Positions 1 through 26,611 of a stretch of 64,000 nucleotides of DNA are shown piece after piece; within the stretch, counting starts at the first letter, position 1, and each line of letters starts with the position of its first letter. Source of the DNA: Molossus alvarezi (lineage: Eukaryota > Chordata > Mammalia > Chiroptera > Molossidae). Position numbers and translations under genes: made by a program. The notes below the pieces were generated by a model. That model was not told where the DNA came from. It was given only the letters and a program-made list of their open reading frames with translations, and made no database searches. The DNA lies in assembly GCA_037176705.1 (NCBI GenBank), contig CM073905.1, positions 28,738,986-28,802,985 of the forward strand, given 5' to 3'.

Positions 1-299
1 TCCCTAAGCAGTCTCTAGAAGTCTTCAGCACCCCAGGTAAACAAGTTTGCTATATCCAGCAGGTAAACTCAGAACTGAAGTCAGTCTTGCAGATGTTTTT
101 TTCTTTTTCAATCTTAAAGTTTTAAACAACTGGACTCCAAAAGTTCCCCTCTGTGACACCTTTTCCCACTGAAAACATCTTCCTAGCGCTACTAATATAA
201 TCACAATACAAAAGAGCAGAGATTACAACTCCAGTCTTGCCAACTCCTAAACTCCTGGCCTCCCAACTTTTTTTCTTCTTTAGGTGAAAATCCCACTTT

Positions 300-400
300 G
301 TTGGAGAGGTTAGTGACCCAAGTTATCCACAACAAAGGTAGCCCAGTACCTAGCACATGGTAAGTCCTCAATAAATGGTATCTATCATCATCATGGTCGT
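300..400 (+). repeat. MIR-like 3' fragment
   Basis: Contains the typical MIR tail wording cctagcacatggtaagt followed by tcaataaatggta. Confidence 0.4.
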
Positions 401-499
401 GATTTAATATGGAGAGGCATGACTACAGAAATAACAAAATCTTCCCTGTAAAAACACGAAACTGGAGCCTAACAAAGGGAAAGAGGCATGGTATGTACT

Positions 500-650
500 T
501 GGTGTCAGGTACGCTCCTGAACCCTTAGTTCATCCGTTTTCTAAGTTAATTTACCTCTCATTGTCTCCACCTTTACAGGTAAGGACATTCAGACACTCAC
601 TCAACGTCTGGCAAACCTAAAAAGGCTGAATGAATCCTGAACCTGTGCTC
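500..650 (-). repeat. MIR-like fragment, weak
   Basis: Degraded MIR wording in reverse: ggtgtcaggtacgctcc, tttacaggtaaggacattcag. Heavily diverged. Confidence 0.35.
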
Positions 651-844
651 TTAAACACGACTCCACACTGAACAAAGCCATTCAAGGACGAGTCCTCTTC
701 CAGAGTGGGATGGTTCCGAGGCCAGGTTATTAAACATAAGATTTGAGTTTGAAAAGTCTTCGGGCACCACCCTCCCCTGCTTAAACTTGAACACTATCCA
801 AAGCTAACTCGACATTAAAGGGTAGAACAACTTCGTGTTTTTAA

Positions 845-1060
845 GAGCGCGAACTGATGAGTCAGACATCTAGGTATTAAGGCCTGCTGGGAGGCACATA
901 CTGGCTAGGCGACCCTAGCTTTTCTGAACCTCCGTTTCCTCATAAACAAAATGGGAATGAAGAGCAGCACCTACTCCACGAGCCGTTTCGAGGATTAAGG
1001 CAAGCATTCAGGTAACGCCCGCCGTTCAGGGCTCATTAAGAGTTCACGTAATGGGAACCA
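845..1060 (+). repeat. MIR SINE
   Basis: Core MIR wording is visible: ctggctaggcgaccctag, ctgaacctccgtttcctc, aaaatgggaatgaagag, cgaggattaaggcaagc. It lies in RNF10 intron 1 against the promoter CpG island. Confidence 0.6.
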
Positions 1061-1188
1061 CGGGCAAGGGGAGAAAGGTAGGAACTCGAGCAGAAAGCGG
1101 AGCTCGTCGCTGGGTGTGACCCCGCAGGGGAGAGCGGGAGGACCCGCCCCCCGCGGCCCGAGCCCCCAGCACCGCGGCCCGCGCTTAC

Positions 1189-1345
1189 CGCTCTTGGGTT
1201 TAGACTCGCCGGCCGGCCCGGCTGAGGCGGAGCGGGGCGGCTGTTGCCCTTTGCTGCTGCCCGAAGAGGCAGAGTTGCTGCTGGAACCGCTGTTCTTGTC
1301 CATGTCGGAGGCGGTGGCGGCGGCGCTGGGGGAGCTCTGCGGCAT
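1189..1345 (-). CDS. RNF10: RNF10 coding exon 1 (gene continues off left edge)
   Basis: This is the first coding exon of RING finger protein 10, an E3 ubiquitin ligase linked to ribosomal protein ubiquitination and to transcription in neurons and Schwann cells. It encodes 52 codons plus one base, beginning MPQSSPSAAATASDMDKNSG and ending at GESKPKS. The stretch is Ser/Gly/Ala-rich and low-complexity, close to the human N-terminus as I remember it. The donor is read on the minus strand as AGCG|GTAAGC, and the next exon would complete an Asp codon as in human. The RING domain is encoded farther left, outside the window. The first ATG (1345-1343) has T at -3, a weak context. Met15 (1303-1301) has G at -3 and G at +4 and could serve as a secondary start. 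Identity is secure; only this fragment is present. Confidence 0.93.
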
Positions 1346-1460
1346 CAACGGGGGCCTCGGCGGCGGCGGCGGTCGGAGCAGAGCGGGCGCGGCAGGGACC
1401 CAGGCTCATGGCGTTCGGGGCCGGCGGGGGTCGGCGGCGGCAGTGGTTCTCGGCCTTCAT
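1200..1460 (-). other. Overlapping upstream ORF in the RNF10 leader
   Basis: An 86-codon reading frame starts at an ATG at 1460 on the minus strand, with a second in-frame ATG near 1409. It runs into RNF10 exon 1 in another frame and stops at 1200-1202, before the splice donor. The first ATG has G at -3, a better context than the RNF10 start it overlaps. If the leader includes 1460, scanning ribosomes would meet this ORF first, so it could lower RNF10 translation. Whether the peptide is made is unknown, and the region is GC-rich, which favours chance ORFs. Confidence 0.4.
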
Positions 1461-1850
1461 GGCGACATTTTTCCCTGTTTCCTTACTCGGCTTCTCAAAT
1501 TAGAAGGAGAAGCGGCGGAGGGGCTGTCGAGCCCGGCGGCGGCAGTGACCGAGACGGAGGAGGAGGCCGGGGCTCGGAGGTCCGGGCCGGGCCTGGCGGG
1601 GCGGAGGCTGCGGGGGAAAAGGGAGGCAAGGGAAGGTGCGCGAGCCCCGCCGGCCGGCCGGATACGCTCTCCCGCCGCGGGGCAGGGGAGAGGGCTGGCT
1701 GTCTTGGTGCCGGGGACGGGTGTCTCCGACACAGCGACCGACACTCGCCTCTGGGCCGAGGCCGAGCTGCTCCTGGAATGGCGACGAGTCGCCAACAGCA
1801 CCTCAAAGAACCCGGATGGACTATATATACAGTGGCGATGTGGAAGTGAA

Positions 1851-1871
1851 GCACTCTGGGAAATGTGGTTC
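1851..1871 (-). promoter_or_regulatory. ZNF143/THAP11-like site
   Basis: Read on the minus strand the site is gaaccacatttcccagagtg, close to the ACTACAATTCCCAGAATGC composite known from many CpG promoters. Position upstream of RNF10 is fitting; binding is inferred. Confidence 0.45.
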
Positions 1872-1940
1872 TCGGCCCTCATCCGGGTCCAGTGATTTTT
1901 TTTTTTCTTCCCAACCTCCTCAGTGTTTGAAGGTGTACAG

Positions 1941-1959
1941 GATGATGGGACTTGTAGTC
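1941..1959 (-). promoter_or_regulatory. Second ZNF143/THAP11-like site
   Basis: Minus strand reads gactacaagtcccatcatc, sharing the ACTACAA-TCCCA core with the site about 90 bp away. Confidence 0.45.
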
Positions 1960-1974
1960 CAGGTTTTAGTATTA

Positions 1975-2385
1975 GCACGCTATTGTTGTTTGTATAATAA
2001 TAATACCCCGTACACTCCTACTAATAACCCATCCGAACAGAGTACCTGTGGAATTTCTTTTTTGATTCATTATAGTCTTATACTAGAGTTAATATCATTT
2101 ATTCATGGCTCATTTTAGCTCCTAATAATAGCAATAGTAGCAACAATAATGGTAAAACCTTACATTTAATATCACTTTACAGCACTTCTTCATACAATAC
2201 TTCATTTCATTAATAATCGTCATTTAGTGCTTATTGTTAGCAGGCACTATGCTGTGCAGTTTATACAGATTATCACAATCCTCACAATAACTCAAAAAAA
2301 ATTTTTTTCCTTTATTTATTTTATTTATTTGTGTGTGTGCGTGTGAAGGGCAAAACCTCTACTTCAATCCCTCCTTTTTTTTAAG
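1975..2385. other. Intergenic, no gene seen
   Basis: AT-rich sequence upstream of RNF10 with a possible old MIR trace around 2225-2300 (tagcaggcactatgctgtg) and a short purine/pyrimidine run. No coding or RNA gene recognised. Confidence 0.5.
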
Positions 2386-2389
2386 CTTT

Positions 2390-2597
2390 ATTTTCTTCTT
2401 TTATTGATTTTAGAGAGGAAGGAGAGGGAGAGAGAGATAGAAACATCGATGAGAGAGAACATCAATTGGCCACCACCTGCATGCCCCACACTGGGGATCG
2501 GGCCCACAACCTGGGCATGTGTCCTGACTGGGAATCAAACCAGTAACCTCTTGGGGCATGGGTCACACTCAACTAATGAGCCACACCAACTGGACAA
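2390..2597 (-). repeat. VES-B SINE
   Basis: Starts ttattgattttagagag and ends in an eroded tRNA head, gagccacaccaactgg. Moderately diverged. Confidence 0.85.
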
Positions 2598-2649
2598 CAA
2601 TAACTTGAATTTAAAGACAAGGTACTAGGCTTAAAACGCTTAGATCACT

Positions 2650-2845
2650 GCCCTGGCCGGTGTGGCTCAGTTTGATTCAGGTTAGGGCACATACCCAGGT
2701 TGCTCATCCATCCCAAGGAGCACTTATGGGAGGCAACCCATGAATGTTTCTTTCTCACATCAATGTTTCTCTCTCTGTCTCCCTCTTCTTCTCTCTCTAA
2801 AATCAACAGGAAACATATCCTCGGGTAAGGATTAAAAGGGGGAAA
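2650..2845 (+). repeat. VES SINE, internally deleted head
   Basis: Head ctggccggtgtggctcag, a shortened middle, then body to cctcgggtaaggattaaaa. Part of the tRNA-like region between the A and B boxes is missing. Confidence 0.8.
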
Positions 2846-2893
2846 AGGGGGGGGAAAGCTTAGATCATTTACCCATAATCACATATGTATTTT

Positions 2894-3123
2894 TTTTTTT
2901 TTATCCTCACCGGAGGATATTTTTCCATTTTTTGTACAGATAGAGTGGGAGGGAGAGAGAGAAACATCGACGTGAAGGGACACATCGAGTGGCTGCCACC
3001 CGCACGACCAACCAGGGCCAGGGACAAACTGCAACCGAAGTACGTGCCCTTAGCGGGAACTGAACCCGGGTCTCTCCGGACCGCAGGCCGACGCTCTAAC
3101 CGCTGAGCCAAACTGGCCAGGGC
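2894..3123 (-). repeat. VES-A SINE (first of a tandem pair)
   Basis: Complete minus copy from tatcctcaccggaggat to gccaaactggccagggc. A cacatatgtattttt stretch precedes it and recurs after the next SINE. Confidence 0.9.
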
Positions 3124-3126
3124 TGT

Positions 3127-3346
3127 ATTTTTTTTTTTTATCCTCACCTGAGGACGTTTTTCCATTTTTCGTTCGGATGGAGTGGGAGGGAGAGAGAGAG
3201 AGAGAAACATCGACGTGAAAGGGACACATCGAGTGGCTGCCACCCACACAACCCAAACAGGGCCGGGGACAAACTGCAACTGAGGTATGCGCCCTTAGCG
3301 GTAACCGAACCCGACGCTCCAACCGCTGAGCCAAACTGGCCAGGGC
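3127..3346 (-). repeat. VES-A SINE (second of a tandem pair)
   Basis: Minus copy missing a few bases in the tRNA-like head. Followed by cacatatgtattttt, the same site that precedes the neighbouring copy. Confidence 0.88.
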
Positions 3347-3455
3347 CACATATGTATTTTTGAAAGCACATCAAATCCATTTGTACTTGGGAAAATTATA
3401 AATGATGTCCTCAAATCACAGCAGTTTGAGATTCAAAGAAACACATAAGAGCTCA

Positions 3456-3491
3456 TCCTCATTAGTATAGTGGTTAGTATCCCTGCCTGTC
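3456..3491 (+). pseudogene. Retroinserted tRNA-Asp(GTC) 5' half
   Basis: Thirty-six bases match the 5' half of tRNA-Asp, beginning tcctcattagtatagtgg and ending cctgcctgtc, so the match stops at the last anticodon base. About three mismatches to the human gene as I remember it. The right flank aaaggagcacataa (3492-3505) resembles aaagaaacacataa (3435-3448), suggesting a TSD; seven extra bases lie between the left copy and the tRNA start. No poly(A) tail and no 3' half are present, so it cannot be a functional tRNA. Confidence 0.65.
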
Positions 3492-3680
3492 AAAGGAGCA
3501 CATAAACACACTATTAAATAAATCAACAAATAACCCAACCAGTGTGTCTCAGAGGCTGAGCGTGGACCCATGCACCAAGAGGTCACCGGTTTGATTTCTG
3601 GTCAGGGCACATGCCCAGGTTGTGGGCCTGATCACTAGTGCAGGAGGTGGCCAATCAATGTTCTCTCTCATCACTGTTTC

Positions 3681-4153
3681 TTTTTTTTTTCTTTTTTCCT
3701 TTATTGATTTTACTTTTTTTTTTATCCTCACCCGGGGACATTTTCCCATTTTTTGTTCAGATAGAGCGGGAGGGAGAGAGAGAGAGAAACATCGACGTGA
3801 AGGGACACATCGAGTGGCTGCCACCCGCACGACCAACCAGAGCGGGGGACAAAATGCAACTGAGGTACGTGCCCTTATCGGGAACCAAACCCGGGTCTCT
3901 CTGTACCGCAGGCCGACACTCCAACCGCTGAGCCAAACCGACCAGGGCTCCTTTATTGATTTTAGAAAGATGGGAAGAGAGAGGGAGAGAGAGATGGAAA
4001 CATCGATGAGAGAAAGCATTGATTGGCCGTCTCCTGCATGCCCCGCACTGGGGATTGAGTACACAACCTGGACATGTGCCATGACCAGGAACTGAACTGG
4101 CAACCTCTTAGTTCATGGGTCGACACTCAACCATTGAGCTACACCGGCTGGGC
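3681..4153 (-). repeat. VES-B SINE, middle level of nest
   Basis: Minus copy with tail at 3681-3712 and body to tRNA head at 3965-4153. It is itself interrupted by a VES-A copy at cctttattgatttta. Confidence 0.85.
3713..3949 (-). repeat. VES-A SINE, innermost level of nest
   Basis: Near-consensus minus copy with an exact 15-bp TSD cctttattgatttta at 3698-3712 and 3950-3964, so it is the youngest of the three. Confidence 0.92.
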
Positions 4154-4708
4154 CTCTCATCAATGTTTCTATCTCTCTCCCCCTTTCCTTTCCTCTCTCT
4201 CTAAAATCAATACTGAAAAAAATAAAATAAAAAGAGATCAACAAATAATTATCCTCAGACTAAACTTAGCTAATTAGAAACCTGTTGTATGCCAGGCACT
4301 GTGCTGAGCACACAGAATGCCAAACTACATTAAAATTGAGGCATTTAATATATACCTAGTTGATTTGTTAAGCAAATCAACTACATTGGCTAGGCCAGCG
4401 CTCAGCAAGGAGAAAGCCATGTTCAGCTGGAGTCCAAAGATCACAAAGCCCAATGGCGAGAAGCTGGATGAGTTGGAGTCTGGCATCTCACAGGCTCTCC
4501 TTGAGCTGGAAATGAACTCCCACTTCAAGGCCCAGCTAAGGGAACTGACTATACCAGCTGCCAAAGAAATTGAAGTTGGTGGTGGTTGGAAAGCTATTAT
4601 AATCTTTGTTCCCATTACTCAACTGAAATCTTTCCAGAAAATCCAAATCAGGCTACTACATGAATCAGGAAAAAAAAGAAAAAATGTGGGAAACAAGTTG
4701 TCTTATCT

Positions 4709-4955
4709 ATTTTTTTTTTAAATCCTTACCTGAGGATATTTTTCTATTTATCATCAGATAGAGTGGGAGGGAGGGAGAGGGAGAGGGAGAGAAAAACATC
4801 CTGTGTCTCTTACATGGACTGGTTGCCTCCTGCACAACCTGACCAGGGCCCAGGACAATCAGCAACTGAGGTTCATGCCCTTGTCCGGGATCAACCCATG
4901 ACTGATTGGTTCATGGGCTGACACTCTAACCGCAGAGCCTAATTGGCCAAGGCGC
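4709..4955 (-). repeat. VES-A SINE in the RPS7 pseudogene
   Basis: Older minus copy, tatcatcagatagagtggg to cctaattggccaagg. Flanks aagttgtctta and cacgttgtctt suggest the TSD. Confidence 0.85.
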
Positions 4956-5157
4956 ACGTTGTCTTTTTTGCTCAGAGATCCCTAAGTTAATTTGAAAAAG
5001 CCTACAGAAAATAAGCAAAAGCATCCCAGGAACTGCATGACAATCCTGGTAAAACTGGATGGCAGCCAGCTCATAAAAGTTCACTTAAATAAAGCACTGC
5101 AGAACAATATGGAGCACGAGGTTGAAATTATTTCTGGTGTCTATAAGAAGTTCATGG

Positions 5158-5233
5158 GCCCTGGCCAGTTTGGCTCGGTGGTTGGAGCATCGGCCTGCGG
5201 ACCAGAGAGTCCCGGGTTCGGTTCCTACTAGGG

Positions 5234-5267
<34 letters not shown>
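5158..5267 (+). repeat. VES-C SINE with (CA)n tail
   Basis: tRNA head only, from ccctggccagtttggctc to tactaggggcac, followed by a CA run at 5235-5268. Exact TSD agttcatgg at 5149-5157 and 5268-5276. It interrupts the RPS7 pseudogene. Confidence 0.9.
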
Positions 5268-5271
<4 letters not shown>

Positions 5272-5374
5272 CATGGATGAGGACCTTAATTTTGAATTCC
5301 CAGAGTTGCAGTTGTAAACGAAAATGACTAAATACAGTATCACTCACAAGGGGAAAAAAAAAAAACTACAATGG

Positions 5375-6410
5375 AAGATTATGATAAGGGTTATAATAAA
5401 GTTAACACAAAATACTAACCACAGCAGAAGCTCCAAGGAGAGAAGTACAAATAGTTGAGAGGAGTAAAAGAAGACTTCCCAGAGGTGGTATCACTTGAGC
5501 TGAGCATAGAAGGATGAATGGAATTTTAGCAGTCAAATATTAACAAACAAATAAATAGACAAAATCCTAGAATTTTCATAATTGGGCTCTTTTTGGCCCC
5601 TTATCTATCATCACGTGTTAGACAAAACATTAATAAGAAATATAAGCCAATCAATTTACTGAAATGATCTGTTTTAACGGGGACAAAGGAAATTAGATAC
5701 TAATCTCATATTTTTTAATTTCTTTAAAATGCCCTCCACCTATCCTTATCTTGGTTCACCTTATCCGGTCACCAGCCCTGCCCACAGGTCATATTGAAAT
5801 GAGAGAATAGCTACATAATGTTGGTCTGGAAACTTAATTTGATATTTAGAAGAAACAGCCTCAAATCCTGAGGTCCATTGTCATGCATGACTAGATTTGG
5901 AAGATACACTAAAATTCTTTGATGCATTTGTATTTCCCTTAACAAAGATGTGAGAACTCTAATTACATGGATGAGTCATTCCTTCTATCACACATAAAGA
6001 CAAAAGAGAGGGAAAGAGAAATTTCAGTGTAGTTCTTCCAAACAAAGTGGTAAGTGTCCATCTGTCAGTCTACATTAAACCAGAAATAAATTTTTCATTT
6101 TCAAAATAGTTTCTTAGGGTCCTTGGCGCTTTCTCCTTGTGAAATATTTACAGGAAACATACATTTAAAAAGAGAATCAAACCACCTCCATCCTCTTGCC
6201 CAAGATGGTCAATGTTACCCTTTCCATAAAAAGCAAAGAACAGGGAAATCTGGAAACTTAGCTAGAAATGTAGCTGTGTAACAGCAGGAGGGGAAGTGTG
6301 AATGGTGATTTGTTCTGACTTGCTAAATAGATACCAGAGCTTTTGCCCATTTCTTTCCGATATTTACTTTTCAGAATAGTCTAGCATACGTTTCTTACCA
6401 ATTGTCTGCG
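5375..6410. other. Intergenic, largely featureless
   Basis: A fragment around 5450-5540 (cttcccagaggtgg, gagctgagcatagaagga) resembles an ancient mammalian repeat that I cannot assign. The remainder shows no gene, SINE or RNA that I recognise. Confidence 0.45.
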
Positions 6411-6414
6411 AATT

Positions 6415-6575
6415 CCCTGCATCAGAATTACTGGAAAAGTTTGGTCAAATAAAGATTCCCAGAAACCATATGAGATTTACTGATTCAAAATCTCTAGTAT
6501 TTGGGGCCTGGTATCTTCATTTTAAAGATCAAACCAGATGATTCTTACGCGCACAAACGTTTGCGATAATTGACC
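6415..6575 (+). mobile_element. Old hAT-Charlie-like (MER20-type) fragment
   Basis: Degraded wording such as ctgcatcagaattactgg, ttactgattcaaaatctc and cagatgattcttac matches the common nonautonomous hAT elements of mammals. Terminal repeats are eroded. Confidence 0.4.
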
Positions 6576-6839
6576 TGTAATCTTAGCCTTTTAACACCCT
6601 GTTCCTCAATTCTCCGCCTTCTTTAACAGAAAACAAGGCTTATTTATTGGCTATCTTGAGAGTTGGTACTGGTACTCCTGGCTGGCAAGATTCAGAGACG
6701 AGGCCATTGAGAGGTGATTGGGGGCTCCCCCTAAGGTCCGATCATTCCTGGTGAATTCTGTGTTCAATTTGGGAAGAAAAAGAAGGGACTTCGGATACTC
6801 AAAGACTAGACTCTGGATCCCAGAGATCATGCATAACTG

Positions 6840-6953
6840 CTTAATATCAGGTTTCAGGACGCGTTCGGCTAATATTGTCTCCGGCCGGCCGCCGTCGGCC
6901 GTCTGGTGATGCAACGTGACGTGTTGTCTGGCTACTGGCACCCAACTGTCAAC
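6840..6953 (+). promoter_or_regulatory. COQ5: COQ5 promoter and 5' UTR
   Basis: A GC-rich, CpG-containing stretch with ccggccggccgccgtcggcc, a CRE-like tgacgtg at 6917-6923 and a YY1-like aacatggcggc over the start codon. No TATA box is apparent. The transcription start is not determined. Confidence 0.55.
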
Positions 6954-24198
<17,245 letters not shown>

Positions 24199-24865
24199 CT
24201 CCTTCACCATCCTGGAGCACGAACCTCTCACATCCTGTCAAGGGCCTGCAACTGAAGGCTGTCAGGCCAGTGAGACCAGCAACAGAACATCTCTTAAGGA
24301 TGTGTGCCTCAGACTCATGTCTGATCCGACCAATCGCTAAGTGGAAGGAACAAGTTCCTGTCACATTATTTCAACTTTCACTGGGAACTGCTTCAGGCCT
24401 TCTCCCTGAGGTATTATGTCTGTATTTTTTGTTCAATTCCTGCTCTTTTTTCCTCAGTTGTACAGTGTGTGGTTAAGGTAAAACCAGCACAAAAGCTTGG
24501 TTTTGAAGCATGTTTGTAGTTTCTCTGCTGGTGCTGACTTCCCAGAGACAATGAATCATTTGAATCTGGTGATGATTTGAACCAGAAAATTTCCTAACTG
24601 TACCTGAGTCAACCTGTCAGCCTAGGACTGGGTGAGGGCCAGAAGCCAAGGCCCATCAGAGGGCTAACAATCACAACTAGAATTGTGTACTGAACCAGTA
24701 AATGAGTTTACAATTTGTATGGTATTTGTGATTATTTTTCTTGAGGGTAATACATTTGTTATCATTCAGTGCTCTTCTTCCAAAAGCCACTGCTGCCCTC
24801 CATGCCTGTCCTGAAAACAACCCAACACATCTTGGAAAGAATAAATGTACCAGCAAACTCCTCCT
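24199..24865 (+). terminator. COQ5: COQ5 3' UTR and poly(A) signal
   Basis: A canonical AATAAA lies at 24840-24845, about 640 bases after the stop, followed by a T-rich stretch. Cleavage probably falls near 24865. Confidence 0.65.
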
Positions 24866-25034
24866 TTTATGTCTTCTGTAGAGAGCTTCTTTGTCAGAAT
24901 ATATTTTGGGAAAGGGTTTTATAGCAAATATAGTTTGAAAACTATTTATCTAGCCTAACCATCTCCAATTCTCGGGGACAGAGTCGGGCAGAGCTCTGTA
25001 TCCTTAATATAGTAATTGATGTTAAAATGAGGCC

Positions 25035-25236
25035 GTAACCCGGCAAGTGTGCTCAGTGGATTGGATGTCGTCCCATGGACTGAGAGGTCCCAGTTAGATT
25101 CCCAGTCAGGCCACATGCCCAGGTTTCAGGCTCAGTCCCCAGTTGGGGGCATGCAAGAGGCAGCCGATTGATGTTTCTCTCTCTCTCTGCCTTCCTCTCT
25201 CTCTAAAAAAAATCAATAAAAACATATTTAAAAATA
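25035..25236 (+). repeat. VES-B SINE, variant head
   Basis: Plus copy with TSD aaaatgaggcc at 25024-25034 and 25237-25247. Head has gtcccatggactgagagg as in the copy at 13232. Confidence 0.88.
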
Positions 25237-25249
25237 AAAATGAGGCCCT

Positions 25250-25698
25250 ATTTTTTATGTGGATAAAGCTTAAGGTGTTTGTGGGGCCTTGCTAAGAAAC
25301 TACAGAAACCAACCTGGGAGTTGGTTGGCAGTTTTGTTCATTGTGGGTAACTTAGTTCAGGGCTATTTGAAAAGGCTTCAGATATGCTGCCTCTTCTTGT
25401 GCCAGCACAGTAGGGATCATTTGTGTCCCTTCACTCATAAGACCTTGCCATGTCACTGAAAAGCTTCCAGATACAGCTGTCTATATGCAACTATTTCAAA
25501 GACAGCAACTAAGAGCACTTAATAAAATGCTAAACCTTAGAAAAACTTTAGCTTCCATTTTTCCCCCCAGCCAGCTGGAGCCTATGGGCCTTTGAAATTA
25601 ATAAGGAGCAGGTACTGAAGGGAATTTCATAAACCATCATCCCAGTCCTATCTCCACAGCAATGTGGTTTCCTCACATCTGAATAAAAGAAGTAAGTT
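25250..25698. other. Intergenic between COQ5 and DYNLL1, no gene seen
   Basis: No SINE, exon or RNA recognised. Confidence 0.5.
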
Positions 25699-25700
25699 AA

Positions 25701-25981
25701 GCCCTGGCCAGTGAGCTCAGTGGTTAGAGCGCTGGCCCACACACCAAAGGGTCTCCGGTTTAATTCCCAGACAAGGGCACATGCTTTGGTTTCAGGCTCC
25801 ATCCCCCAGCCCTGGTTGGGGTGTGTGTGGGAGGCAACCCATCAATGTGAGAGACATATGGATGTTTCTCTCTCTTCCTTGCCATTCTCTCTAAAACCCA
25901 ATGGGGAAAAATATCCTCAGGTGAGGATTAATGAAAAAAATAAAATAGGTGAGGATTAATGAAAAAAATAAAATAAAAAAT
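25701..25981 (+). repeat. VES-A SINE with duplicated tail
   Basis: Older plus copy. Its end, ggtgaggattaatgaaaaaa plus taaaat, occurs twice in tandem at about 25920-25977. Confidence 0.85.
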
Positions 25982-25991
25982 ACAAATAAGC

Positions 25992-26200
25992 AGCCCAGCC
26001 AGTATGGCGTAGTAGATTGTGCACTGTCCCATGCACCAAGAGGTTGCTGGTTTGATTCCCGGTCAGGGAACATGCTCAGGTTGCAGGCTCAATCCCCAGT
26101 ATGGGGTGTGCAGGAGGCAGCTGATTGATGTTTCTCTCTCATTGATGTTTCTCTCTTTCCCCTCTCCCTTCCTATTTAAAAAAAAAAAATCGAATAAATA
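25992..26200 (+). repeat. VES-B SINE
   Basis: Plus copy, gcccagccagtatggcgtag to an A-rich tail. Confidence 0.86.
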
Positions 26201-26611
26201 AGTTAAAAACATCCATTCCCTGGCAGTAAGTAAGGGCCTAATCAAGCCAGAACCCCTGATGTCCAGCTGCTTGTATTTGTATGAACAGACTGAAAATGTT
26301 CCCAGTCCTAACACAGCTCAACTTCACTAGGACTCCTAAAACAGCAAGTTCTGGTAAAGAAAAACAATCTTCCACAGATGTTACAGACCTAATGCTGTTC
26401 CTAAGATGAAGTCATCACCTACCAATTAAAATCACTCTTCTGTGTAGCCATAGCCTGGCTGTTCAGAAATCCTACTTGTATCTCACAGACACAAGATTTA
26501 AAACTAAAAGCCTTATCTCATGTGAATACTGAGCATAGGGTAACTAAAAAGCCAGGACCTTCCTTGCAACCCCAAGATGGGTGTCAGTTGTTTCAGCTTC
26601 TGGAGTATGTC

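Larger units (their letters stand above)
1..1188 (-). other. RNF10: RNF10 intron 1 (partial)
   Basis: Sequence downstream (on the minus strand) of the RNF10 exon 1 donor. I see no further RNF10 exon here. It holds MIR-like fragments, listed separately, and unremarkable sequence. Confidence 0.7.
1090..1870 (-). promoter_or_regulatory. RNF10: RNF10 CpG-island promoter and 5' UTR
   Basis: Dense CpG and GC content begins around 1090 and fades near 1790, covering exon 1 and the presumed leader. A tatata stretch at about 1822-1830 sits upstream of the leader on the minus strand, and a zinc-finger-type motif follows at 1851-1871. The exact start site cannot be read from sequence. Confidence 0.6.
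3537..4218 (+). repeat. VES-B SINE, host of a three-level nest
   Basis: Left part 3537-3680 has the head and middle; right part 4154-4218 has the tail to ctctaaaatcaatactg. A minus VES-B sits between the parts. The duplicated host bases are ctctcatcactgtttc (3665-3680) and ctctcatcaatgtttc (4154-4169). Confidence 0.85.
4390..5362 (+). pseudogene. RPS7P: RPS7 processed pseudogene, split by two SINEs
   Basis: An intronless copy of ribosomal protein S7 mRNA. The leader ends ggagaaagcc before ATG at 4419. Recognisable peptide blocks are [40 protein letters not shown], then after a [24 protein letters not shown] and, after a second SINE, the C-terminal residues NFEFPELQL with stop at 5315-5317. 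The 3' UTR wording aaaatgactaaata follows and the copy ends in about 12 A (5354-5365). Flanks caactacattgg (4378-4389) and aaactacaatgg (5363-5374) look like the TSD. Frameshifts, an in-frame stop and a deletion of about 60 bp remove function. An L1-mediated origin is inferred. Confidence 0.88.

Noticed and set aside
1116..1895. Plus-strand ORFs of 259 and 201 codons over the RNF10 promoter
   Set aside because: Antisense to RNF10 exon 1 in a CpG island, rich in Gly/Arg/Ala, with no domain; best explained by base composition.
2894..3346. CRISPR-like direct repeats
   Set aside because: The repeated units are whole SINEs with TSDs and A tails, not short repeats with uniform spacers.
4317..4721. 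A 134-codon ORF as a functional RPS7-like gene
   Set aside because: The frame is broken by a SINE, a stop and deletions downstream, and the copy ends in a poly(A) with TSD.
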